A stretch of 6,116 bases of DNA, taken from assembly GCA_039183375.1 (NCBI GenBank), contig JBCDBQ010000465.1, positions 1 through 6,116 of the forward strand, read 5' to 3'. Positions 1-5,580 of this stretch are shown in pieces; within the stretch, counting starts at the first letter, position 1; each line of letters starts with the position of its first letter. A program made the position numbers and the translations under genes. Source of the DNA: Tectiglobus sp039183375. GTDB taxonomy: Bacteria > Pseudomonadota > Alphaproteobacteria > Rhizobiales > Hyphomicrobiaceae. A model generated the notes under the pieces. It did no database searches and was not told where the DNA came from. It saw only the letters and a program-made list of their open reading frames with translations.

Positions 1-547
1 CGGACTTTCGTAGTTCGTGAGCAAGCTGCTCGCTCAAAATGCGAACAGCTGCTTTTGAGATGTTGTATGCCGGGTTTCCTGGCGGCGTCGTGATGCCTTG
101 TTTTGAACCTGTATTAATGACAACTGCAGGTCGGTTTGCCTCGATCATGCGAGGCACAAAAGCCTGCAATCCACGAAGCACACCATGGAAGTTGACGTCG
201 AGGAGCCGGTGCCAGTTATCTAACTCTGACCAAGGTGTCGTCGGCAGTCCGCCGATACCCGCATTGTTCATAAGGACGGCCACCGGACCGGTTGAAAATG
301 CAAGGTCAGCCAGGGCTTTCAGATCTCCATCTTCCGTCACATCCGTCGGTTTGCCGATCACCTCAACACCATCGCCGGCCGCAGCCCGGACATCCTCCAC
401 GGCCAAGTCGAGTTGTTTGCCCGGCAGGTCCGCGAGAATTACGCCCAGTCCTGCTTGTGCAAATCTCAGTGCTGCAACCCGGCCAACGCCACTGGCAGCC
501 CCCGTAACGACAGCATAACCGCCTGCTTTGATGGCTTCCTCGTACAT
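1..547 (-). CDS. Short-chain dehydrogenase/reductase, 3' end cut by window edge
   Basis: NAD(P)-dependent oxidoreductase of the classical SDR family, probably a soluble cytoplasmic alcohol/ketone dehydrogenase of unknown substrate. The first 182 residues are present. The Rossmann cofactor motif TGAASGVG is at 15-22, an Asp (D40) closes the second beta strand, which in this family favours NAD(H) over NADP(H), and NNAG is at 94-97. The catalytic set is N119, S148, Y161 and K165 (YNISK), with the usual 13-residue Ser-Tyr spacing. About 60-100 residues, including the substrate lid, lie beyond the left edge. The ATG at 547 is chosen because GAGG precedes it at about 6 bases and it leaves a normal short N-terminus before the first beta strand. 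It lies 49 bases downstream of the other SDR gene on the same strand, so the two are probably co-transcribed. Family confidence is high; the substrate is unknown. Confidence 0.9.
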   Translation of the reverse strand, partial: MYEEAIKAGGYAVVTGAASGVGRVAALRFAQAGLGVILADLPGKQLDLAVEDVRAAAGDGVEVIGKPTDVTEDGDLKALADLAFSTGPVAVLMNNAGIGGLPTTPWSELDNWHRLLDVNFHGVLRGLQAFVPRMIEANRPAVVINTGSKQGITTPPGNPAYNISKAAVRILSEQLAHELRKS

Positions 548-596
548 CGATGACCTCGCGTTTCTATCAATCGACCTTGTCCATAGATACAGATGT

Positions 597-1481
597 TTAG
601 CCAGCCTTGGAAACAGCTGTCTTGAGCTTGAGCATGCCGTCCATGCCGTAGCTGGTAAAGAGCTGCTCGGTGACCTGCTCCAGTTGCGCGTTGTAGGGCC
701 TGATAGGGTCGGCCATACCGCTGTTGTCGACCTCTGTTCGGAACGGTCGCGTACCGGGCGCCATTTTAACCAATGCAACAACCGCGTCCGACACAATCTG
801 CGGCTTTTGGCGTGGGTTGTCGGCCAGCGAACTGCCCATGCTTTCAAGCATGGTCTGTGGCGCGACTGCCAGATCTCCGTAACCTGCATCCCGATCGCGG
901 GAACTGGGCTGAATGAGATTGCCGAAGAAGTTTGTCGGGAAGCCACCCGGCTCGACCACGGCTACGTCCACTCCGAACTGACTGAGTTCTACCCGGTAGT
1001 TTTCACTCAACGCTTCTACAGCCCACTTACTGGCATTGTAGGGGCCGAGAAATGGAATTGTGACGCGACCCAACAAACTTGAGACATTGATGATGAGGCC
1101 GGAACCCCGCGCGCGCATGGCAGGCACGACCGCGCGGATCATACGCTGAACGCCAAAAACATTGATGTCGAAGACGCGCTGGAAATCCTGAGCGGTGAAG
1201 TTCTCCTGCAATCCATGAGCGCCGGCACCAGCATTGTTTATCAAGACATCGATGTGACCCAACTCCGCTTCGGCAAATTGCACGCCGGCGCTCACGGATG
1301 CATCGTCGGTCACATCGAGATCAACCACTGCCACACCAAGTTTCTGCAGTGTAGCTGCGGCGTCGGCATTTCGGCCTGCCGGATCACGGATCGTCCCTGC
1401 CACACGATGACCTGCCTGGACGAGATCCTCTACCATCAAAGCCCCAAAACCGCTACTGGCTCCTGTGATTAGAATGTTCAT
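597..1481 (-). CDS. Short-chain dehydrogenase/reductase (294 aa)
   Basis: Classical SDR oxidoreductase, cytoplasmic, substrate unknown. Visible motifs are the cofactor loop TGASSGFG (6-13), NNAG (82-85), N107, catalytic S135, Y148 and K152 (YNASK), and the PGG segment after beta 6 (178-180). After beta 2 there is Arg (R32) rather than Asp, which suggests NADP(H) preference, unlike the neighbouring SDR. At 294 residues it is longer than the 250-residue minimum, with a C-terminal extension like that of SDRs annotated only as 'oxidoreductase'. The open frame extends upstream to an ATG at 1532, but I choose the ATG at 1481: AGGAG lies 8 bases upstream and the beta-1/TGxxxGxG motif starts right after it, whereas the extra 17 residues would be an unusual tail. 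It is the first gene of a two-SDR unit divergent from a LysR regulator, which probably controls it. Confidence 0.92.
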   Translation of the reverse strand: MNILITGASSGFGALMVEDLVQAGHRVAGTIRDPAGRNADAAATLQKLGVAVVDLDVTDDASVSAGVQFAEAELGHIDVLINNAGAGAHGLQENFTAQDFQRVFDINVFGVQRMIRAVVPAMRARGSGLIINVSSLLGRVTIPFLGPYNASKWAVEALSENYRVELSQFGVDVAVVEPGGFPTNFFGNLIQPSSRDRDAGYGDLAVAPQTMLESMGSSLADNPRQKPQIVSDAVVALVKMAPGTRPFRTEVDNSGMADPIRPYNAQLEQVTEQLFTSYGMDGMLKLKTAVSKAG

Positions 1482-1486
1482 GCTGT

Positions 1487-1543
1487 CATCTCCTATTCGC
1501 GCCCCTACCTGAGGCTGGTCTGATACAGGCAAAATAGGAGTTG
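1487..1543. repeat. Imperfect 11-bp inverted repeat in the divergent gap
   Basis: Bases 1487-1497 (CATCTCCTATT) and the reverse complement of 1533-1543 (CAACTCCTATT) agree at 10 of 11 positions, including an uninterrupted 8-base core, with 35 bases between the arms. The left arm contains the SDR ribosome binding site, and the right arm abuts the candidate -35 box of the regulator gene. It could be a pair of regulator half-sites or a stem in a transcript crossing the gap. Because purine-rich ribosome-binding sequence explains part of one arm, it may be chance. Confidence 0.35.
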
Positions 1544-1570
1544 AGGTCTATCGCAACAGTAGGATATTTT
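1541..1570 (+). promoter_or_regulatory. Candidate sigma-70 promoter for the LysR-type gene
   Basis: TTGAGG at 1541-1546 and TATTTT at 1565-1570 are separated by 18 bases; each matches the sigma-70 consensus at four of six positions. The -10 box ends only 7 bases before the ATG at 1578, so transcription would begin at or next to the start codon and give a leaderless or nearly leaderless mRNA. The absence of a well-placed Shine-Dalgarno sequence before this ATG agrees with that. The match is moderate and unverified. Confidence 0.35.
1549..1566. promoter_or_regulatory. TATC-N10-GATA dyad, candidate LysR-type operator
   Basis: TATC at 1549-1552 is mirrored by GATA at 1563-1566, giving an 18-base dyad that fills the spacer of the candidate regulator promoter and touches its -10 box. 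LysR-type sites are typically short interrupted dyads of about this size, and binding here would repress the regulator's own gene. The arms are only four bases and the spacing is not the classical T-N11-A, so chance is possible. Confidence 0.3.
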
Positions 1571-1577
1571 AGAACTC

Positions 1578-2507
1578 ATGGTTCAAGATATAAGAACGAT
1601 AGGATTGCCTGCCCTGCAGAGCTTTCACACTGTCGCGCGGCTCGGAGGGATCAGCGCGGCCGCCGACCGGCTTGGCATCTCGAAGTCAGGTGTCAGTCGA
1701 CATGTGGCACAACTGGAAACGCACTTCGGGGTCCGGCTACTTGAGCGTGGCGCGCGGTCCGTCAAGCTTACATCAATCGGTGAACGCCTCGACAACCGTA
1801 TTCGCTCGATCCTGGCCGAGATTGATCTGCTTGATGAAATTGCCCGTGAAGAGAGCGCGGGTGTATCGGGACAGGTTACATTTGCGGCGACGCCTGAATT
1901 TGGCAGCCTCATTGCTTCAGAGCTGTTCCCGCTTGTCCGGGCGCGGCATCCGAAGCTCTCGCTCGTGATGCGGACGGCCTATACATTCGAGGACATGCAG
2001 GACCCCGCCACGGACATCGCGTTTCGGGTTGGCACTTTCGAAGACGACCGCCTCGTCGCGCGCGAGCTGGGGTCATTCTATTTCTGGCTGGTTGCATCTC
2101 CTGAGTTGGCCAACGAACGCAAGGTCTCGCGTCCTGCCGATCTCGCTCATGTGCCATGCCTGACATTCCGCGGGGACCGCCCAACGACAACATGGTCGCT
2201 GATTTCAGGAGGCAGGGAAACAACGATTGAGGTGTCCGGTCCGATGGCCGTGCAAAGCTTCAGTATCCTTTTTGAGCTTGCCATCTCTGGCCAAGGCTAT
2301 GCCTTTCTGCCGGACTTTATGCTCGGTGATGCAGTGAAGAACGGCACACTTGTGCGGTGCTTGCGGAAGCATGTGTCTCGCCCCTTCCCCGTTTATCTGA
2401 CCTTTCGGCCGGGCGCCCGTCGTATCGCCAGGATTGATGAAACAGTCTTATTGGCGGAGGAGCTCTTACCACAGCTGCTCAGCTCCGCTAGAAACTCAGT
2501 GAGCTAG
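1578..2507 (+). CDS. LysR-type transcriptional regulator
   Basis: DNA-binding regulator of the LysR family, 309 residues, the usual length. The N-terminal winged helix-turn-helix covers roughly residues 10-68, with the recognition region around 26-45 (AAADRLGISKSGVSRHVAQLE) and the wing around 52-69 (RLLERGARSVKLTSIGE). A linker helix (about 70-93) leads to the periplasmic-binding-protein-like effector domain (about 98-300), which opens with the typical strand SGQVTFAATPEFG. The ATG at 1578 puts the helix-turn-helix at the standard distance from the N-terminus. No good ribosome binding site precedes it, and the nearest purine run (AGGA, 1561-1564) is too far upstream. It is divergent from the two SDR genes and most likely regulates them in response to a small ligand that I cannot name. 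It ends 121 bases before a converging gene. Confidence 0.93.
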   Translation: MVQDIRTIGLPALQSFHTVARLGGISAAADRLGISKSGVSRHVAQLETHFGVRLLERGARSVKLTSIGERLDNRIRSILAEIDLLDEIAREESAGVSGQVTFAATPEFGSLIASELFPLVRARHPKLSLVMRTAYTFEDMQDPATDIAFRVGTFEDDRLVARELGSFYFWLVASPELANERKVSRPADLAHVPCLTFRGDRPTTTWSLISGGRETTIEVSGPMAVQSFSILFELAISGQGYAFLPDFMLGDAVKNGTLVRCLRKHVSRPFPVYLTFRPGARRIARIDETVLLAEELLPQLLSSARNSVS

Positions 2508-2628
2508 TTGTGCATTGCGAGATGAAACAGAATGCGACGACGGCTTCGACTCACCCTCAACCAACCCGTTTCGTCCGCTTTCAGCTCACTGCAACCCCGG
2601 TAGCCAACTCGCGCCCTCGCGGCGAGCC
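2508..2628. other. Convergent intergenic gap with a weak hairpin
   Basis: This 121-base stretch separates the 3' ends of the LysR-type gene and the small minus-strand gene, so both transcripts should end here. The only stem I see is CTCGC (2608-2612) with GCGAG (2622-2626) around a 9-base GC-rich loop. It has no T-run on either side, so it is not a convincing intrinsic terminator. No small gene is evident. Confidence 0.4.
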
Positions 2629-3030
2629 TCACTCTTCCGCGAACAAAAACAGCTGATCTGGGTTGTCCGGTGAACGTGGCAGACTCCGATGGCGGCCGAA
2701 GTCGACCCGGTCCATCAACGTTGGATGCTCACTTTGAAACCGCTCTAACGCCTTCTGCCGTGATGCCGGATGCTTCTTGCCTTCCCAGATCTCATACAGC
2801 CGGCGCGGATCACAGCCATAGCGCGTGACCAAATCCTTGCGCCGGATGTTGAGCCAACGTGCAATCCAGATGTCAATCGCGTCCGCCTCGCTCAGGGCGC
2901 GCATGGCTGGCCGGGGCTTGGGTGTTTCTTCGAAGAACGCAGGAACCATCATAAACGCGAACCGGGTTGTAATTTTCTGATCAAGGCGCTTCAACCATGC
3001 ACTTGAGTGAACGCGTCGGTTTCGTCGCAT
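2629..3030 (-). CDS. Uncharacterised small basic protein with HTH-like segment and C-terminal QLFLF
   Basis: I do not recognise a named family. The 133-residue product is basic at its N-terminus and has a helical core at about 46-98. Residues 64-85 (RKDLVTRYGCDPRRLYEIWEGK) resemble a homeodomain-like helix-turn-helix of the type seen beside phage and HNH proteins, so DNA binding is plausible. The protein ends DQLFLFAEE; QLFLF (126-130, bases 2641-2655) resembles the QL(S/D)LF motif with which proteins bind the beta sliding clamp. There is no signal peptide or membrane segment. The frame is open upstream to 3405 but overlaps hisA there. I choose the ATG at 3030 because a good promoter lies about 40 bases upstream and GAGGG sits just before the codon, though closer than ideal. 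An ATG at 2952 (108 aa) is the main alternative. It is divergent from hisA; a role in hisA control is possible but unsupported. Confidence 0.65.
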   Translation of the reverse strand: MRRNRRVHSSAWLKRLDQKITTRFAFMMVPAFFEETPKPRPAMRALSEADAIDIWIARWLNIRRKDLVTRYGCDPRRLYEIWEGKKHPASRQKALERFQSEHPTLMDRVDFGRHRSLPRSPDNPDQLFLFAEE

Positions 3031-3171
3031 TTCCCTCGTGGCAGCCTTGCGCTTTTGTGGCCGTTGAAAATATATAGTGCGAACACTTGCAGAACAAAAG
3101 AGCATTGTCATGGCGGTCGCGTGAAGCGAATGAGTCCGCCGTTGCAGCTTCAACTTTGATCGAGGCCATCC
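3031..3171. other. Divergent region upstream of hisA
   Basis: This 141-base region lies between the small minus-strand gene and hisA and must also supply transcription for the hisA operon unless read-through occurs. On the plus strand I see TTGAAA at 3064-3069 and a TATAGT at 3073-3078, but they do not form a properly spaced pair, so no hisA promoter is called. There is no run of histidine codons with a following terminator, hence no sign of a classical his attenuator. The hisA ribosome binding site, GAGG, is at 3162-3165. Confidence 0.4.
3069..3097 (-). promoter_or_regulatory. Sigma-70-type promoter for the small minus-strand gene
   Basis: Read on the minus strand, TTGTTC (bases 3097-3092) and TATATT (3074-3069) are separated by exactly 17 bases. 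The -10 box matches the consensus at five of six positions and the -35 box at three. The expected start near 3062 would give a leader of about 30 bases before the ATG at 3030. This supports that start over longer frames reaching into hisA. Confidence 0.5.
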
Positions 3172-3912
3172 GTGATCCTTTTTCCCGCAATCGACCTCAA
3201 AGATGGCCAGTGCGTGCGCCTTAAACTTGGCGAAATGGATGCCGCCACGGTCTTCAATGATGACCCGGCCGATCAGGCACGGCAGTTCGAGCAGCAGGGC
3301 TTCGAGTGGCTGCACATCGTCGACCTCAACGGTGCCTTCGCGGGCGAACCGGTCAACGGTGCTGCGGTCGAAGCAATCCTGTCGGCGTTGACTATTCCGG
3401 CGCAACTCGGCGGTGGCATTCGCGATCTCGCGACCATTGAGATGTGGCTCACCAAAGGCATCAAGCGTGTCATCCTCGGCACCGTTGCTGTGCGCGATCC
3501 AGCACTCGTTCGCGAAGCCTGCGCGAAGTTTCCCGGCCAGATCGTTGTCGGCATTGATGCCAAGGGCGGCAAGGTCGCCGTCGAAGGATGGGCGGAAACA
3601 AGCGAGCTCACTGCCATTGAGCTGGCTGCGCGGTTTGAGGACGCTGGTGTCGCGGCGATCATCTACACGGACATTGATCGTGACGGCGTCCTGAAAGGAC
3701 TGAACCTCGAATCGACGGCTGAACTCGCTGCGTCGACGTCCATTCCCGTTATTGCTTCCGGTGGATTGGCATCAATCGACGATGTCAAAGCGTTGCTGCA
3801 GCCGGCTTATGCGAAACTGGAGGGTGCCATTTCCGGTCGTGCCCTCTATGATGGCCGGCTTGATCCAGCTGAAGCCCTGACTCTCATTTCAACTCATCGG
3901 AGTGCATCGTGA
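3172..3912 (+). CDS. hisA: Phosphoribosylformimino-AICAR ribotide isomerase (HisA)
   Basis: HisA (EC 5.3.1.16) catalyses the Amadori rearrangement of ProFAR to PRFAR, the fourth step of histidine biosynthesis, in the cytoplasm. The 246-residue protein has the normal length and a (beta/alpha)8 barrel of two homologous halves. The catalytic pair is D8 (FPAIDLKDG) and D129 (GIDAKGG). Phosphate-binding glycines are at 80-82 (LGGGIRD) and 197-198 (ASGG), and TDIDRDG is at 166-172. The start is GTG at 3172, with GAGG 6 bases upstream; it reproduces the invariant family N-terminus. The stop TGA overlaps the next gene's GTG in the string GTGA, indicating translational coupling. In alphaproteobacteria hisA usually follows hisB/hisH and is close to hisF; here neither hisB nor hisH is adjacent and the divergent small gene takes that place. 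Confidence 0.97.
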   Translation: MILFPAIDLKDGQCVRLKLGEMDAATVFNDDPADQARQFEQQGFEWLHIVDLNGAFAGEPVNGAAVEAILSALTIPAQLGGGIRDLATIEMWLTKGIKRVILGTVAVRDPALVREACAKFPGQIVVGIDAKGGKVAVEGWAETSELTAIELAARFEDAGVAAIIYTDIDRDGVLKGLNLESTAELAASTSIPVIASGGLASIDDVKALLQPAYAKLEGAISGRALYDGRLDPAEALTLISTHRSAS

Positions 3913-4733
3913 AACTGACACTCATCTATGCCTATTGGCCGAACCAGCCCTTCGAGGTGACATGGTGTGATCTGCCGTGGGCAGTGCGCGACGCCGGCCT
4001 GCCAAAGCGACTGAGTGACGATGGCCATGAGGTGCGTGAATCGATCCTGATGTCGGAAGAGGAACATCCGGAGGAGTTGCGCAGCGGCTTCACGATGGCG
4101 AAGCAGGTTGCCGACGAAATTAAGGCGTCGCGCGAGCAGGGCGAGTTGCCGGTGACGCTGTGCGGCAGCTGTTCGATGGCCGCTATCGCCAATGCAGCAG
4201 CCCTTGGCGGCGAGGACATGGGTATTGCCTGGTTCGACGCGCATCCTGATCTCAACACGCCGGAGACAACAACCAGCGGACTGTTCGAAGGCATGGCGCT
4301 GGCCGCCGCCGCCGGCCTCGCCTGGTACGGTATGGCACGCGAGCATGCCAAGCTGACAAATCCGGCATCTCTTGAAAAGGCGGCACTCTTTGGCGCCCGC
4401 GATATCGATGATGCCGAACAAGCGCTGATGGATATGCACGGTGTTCCCGTTGCCAAGTCGGCGGCAGACATTAACGCGCGACTGTCGGGTGCCAAGTCAA
4501 CCTACGTCCACCTCGACATGGACGTGCATGATGAGCTGGCCGTGCGCACTAACATGTTCGCAGTGCCGAATGGCCCTTCCGTCGACGATGTCCGGTCGAC
4601 GCTGACGTCGCTCAACCAGATTTCGGCGATGTCGATCACAGGGCTCGATCCCGCGGCAGCCGATGTTGCCAAGGCCAGCCGGATTGCTGTCGAGCATGTC
4701 CTTGCGATCGCTGACAAGCTCTCCGAAAACTGA
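3909..4733 (+). CDS. Divergent arginase/ureohydrolase-fold protein between hisA and hisF
   Basis: This 274-residue protein belongs to the arginase/agmatinase/formimidoylglutamase superfamily, whose members hydrolyse amidino or formimino C-N bonds with a two-metal site. The second metal motif is intact (D110, H112, D114 in DAHPDLN). N116 and S123 in the following NTPETTTSG match the arginase residues that hold the substrate's alpha-amino group. D165/D167 (RDID) and D203/D205 (HLDMD) are also kept. Against human arginase I, GGDHS has become CGSCS (85-89), so the metal ligand His is Cys88. The proton-shuttle His141 is Glu127. The guanidinium-binding Glu277 region reads ITGLDP with no matching Glu. 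It is therefore probably not an arginase; it may be a different hydrolase or a non-catalytic partner. The GTG at 3909 overlaps the hisA stop by four bases, with GGAG 6 bases upstream, and hisF follows 16 bases later, so it is embedded in the his operon. Confidence 0.85.
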   Translation: MKLTLIYAYWPNQPFEVTWCDLPWAVRDAGLPKRLSDDGHEVRESILMSEEEHPEELRSGFTMAKQVADEIKASREQGELPVTLCGSCSMAAIANAAALGGEDMGIAWFDAHPDLNTPETTTSGLFEGMALAAAAGLAWYGMAREHAKLTNPASLEKAALFGARDIDDAEQALMDMHGVPVAKSAADINARLSGAKSTYVHLDMDVHDELAVRTNMFAVPNGPSVDDVRSTLTSLNQISAMSITGLDPAAADVAKASRIAVEHVLAIADKLSEN

Positions 4734-4749
4734 GATCAAAGAGGCAGTC

Positions 4750-5526
4750 ATGCTGAAGGTTCGCATTATTCCCTGTCTCGACGTCAAGGATGGCCGCGTC
4801 GTCAAGGGTATCAACTTCGTTGATCTGGTGGATGCCGGTGACCCTGTAGAAGCAGCCACGGCCTATGATGAAGCCGGCGCTGATGAACTCTGCTTCCTGG
4901 ACATAACCGCCAGCCACGAAGACCGCGGCATCCTGCTCGATATTGTCCAGCGCACCGCGGAGCGCTGCTTCATGCCGCTAACTGTTGGCGGCGGCGTTCG
5001 CACCGTTGAAGATGTGCGTCGGCTGTTGGAAGCCGGTGCGGACAAGGTCTCAATCAACACGGCCGCGGTATCCAATCGGCAGTTCGTCAAGGAAGCATCG
5101 GAAAAGTTCGGCTCGCAATGCATCGTTGTTGCCATCGACGCCAAGCGCGTATCGGCGGACGGGGAGCCTGCAAAATGGGAAATCTTCACCCACGGCGGCC
5201 GCAAGCCAACCGGTATCAACGCCATTGCCTACGCCAAAGAAGTCGTCGCGCTGGGTGCCGGTGAAATCCTGCTGACATCGATGGATCGTGATGGCACCAA
5301 GATCGGGTTTGATCTCGAATTGACCCGGGCCGTCGCTGATGCAGTTCAGGTGCCTGTCATCGCATCCGGAGGTGTCGGTGAGCTGCAGCACTTGGCAGAT
5401 GGCGTCACGGAAGGCCATGCCAGCGCCGTTCTGGCAGCCTCGATCTTCCACTTCGGGACCTACACGATCGGACAAGCAAAGGCGCACATGGCTGAAGCCG
5501 GCATTGCGGTTCGACCGGTCGTCTGA
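4750..5526 (+). CDS. hisF: Imidazole glycerol phosphate synthase cyclase subunit (HisF)
   Basis: HisF uses ammonia delivered by the glutaminase HisH to convert PRFAR to imidazole glycerol phosphate and AICAR, the step after HisA. The 258-residue length is normal. The catalytic aspartates are D11 (IPCLDVKDG) and D130 (AIDAKR). Phosphate-binding glycines are at 80-82 (VGGGVRT) and 206-208 (ASGGVG), MDRDGT is at 178-183, and the typical ending IAVRPVV is present. The frame is open upstream to 4663, but the ATG at 4750 gives the conserved MLKVRIIPCLDV start with GAGG 5 bases before it, and the longer form would overlap the preceding gene. It lies 16 bases after the arginase-fold gene and 54 bases before a second one on the same strand. 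HisH is not in the window, so the partner must be encoded elsewhere. Confidence 0.97.
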   Translation: MLKVRIIPCLDVKDGRVVKGINFVDLVDAGDPVEAATAYDEAGADELCFLDITASHEDRGILLDIVQRTAERCFMPLTVGGGVRTVEDVRRLLEAGADKVSINTAAVSNRQFVKEASEKFGSQCIVVAIDAKRVSADGEPAKWEIFTHGGRKPTGINAIAYAKEVVALGAGEILLTSMDRDGTKIGFDLELTRAVADAVQVPVIASGGVGELQHLADGVTEGHASAVLAASIFHFGTYTIGQAKAHMAEAGIAVRPVV

Positions 5527-5580
5527 GACCGCTGCCCAAATTAGCGCGACCGCCGCCGCAGATCACCATGAGAGGTTTCC

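Larger units (their letters stand above)
1482..1577. promoter_or_regulatory. Divergent SDR / LysR intergenic control region
   Basis: This 96-base gap separates the start codons of the divergent SDR and LysR-type genes. LysR-family regulators commonly bind such gaps to control the neighbouring gene and themselves, so it is the likely operator region (inference). It contains the SDR ribosome binding site (AGGAG on the minus strand, 1490-1494), the candidate regulator promoter and a TATC-N10-GATA dyad, listed separately. I could not find a convincing minus-strand -35/-10 pair for the SDR genes, which fits a promoter that needs an activator but does not prove it. Confidence 0.6.

Noticed and set aside
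39..1082. Plus-strand open frames at 39-518 and 528-1082
   Set aside because: They lie antisense to the two SDR genes, whose motifs are complete and unmistakable. Their translations resemble no family.
1482..1532. 17-residue N-terminal extension of the 294-aa SDR (ATG at 1532)
   Set aside because: The ATG at 1481 has a strong, well-spaced AGGAG and begins at the Rossmann fold; the extension covers that ribosome binding site.
2608..2626. Intrinsic terminator for the LysR-type gene or the small converging gene
   Set aside because: The stem is five base pairs with a 9-base loop and no T-run on either strand; I kept it only as a description of the gap.
3098..3171. Histidine attenuator or leader peptide upstream of hisA
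   Set aside because: There is no run of His codons and no terminator/antiterminator pair. The ATG at 3110 gives only a four-codon frame.
3031..3405. Minus-strand frame continuing from the small HTH-like gene up to 3405, overlapping hisA
   Set aside because: The extension lies antisense to the start of hisA, has no family resemblance, and begins upstream of the good promoter at 3069-3097. The ATG at 3030 explains the gene better.
3909..4733. Naming the gene as arginase, agmatinase or hutG
   Set aside because: The first metal His, the proton-shuttle His and the guanidinium-binding Glu are all replaced, so a specific enzyme name would not be supported.
4663..4749. Longer N-terminus for HisF starting at 4663
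   Set aside because: It would overlap the 3' end of the arginase-fold gene by about 70 bases and place 29 extra residues before the conserved MLKVRIIPCLDV start, which has its own ribosome binding site.
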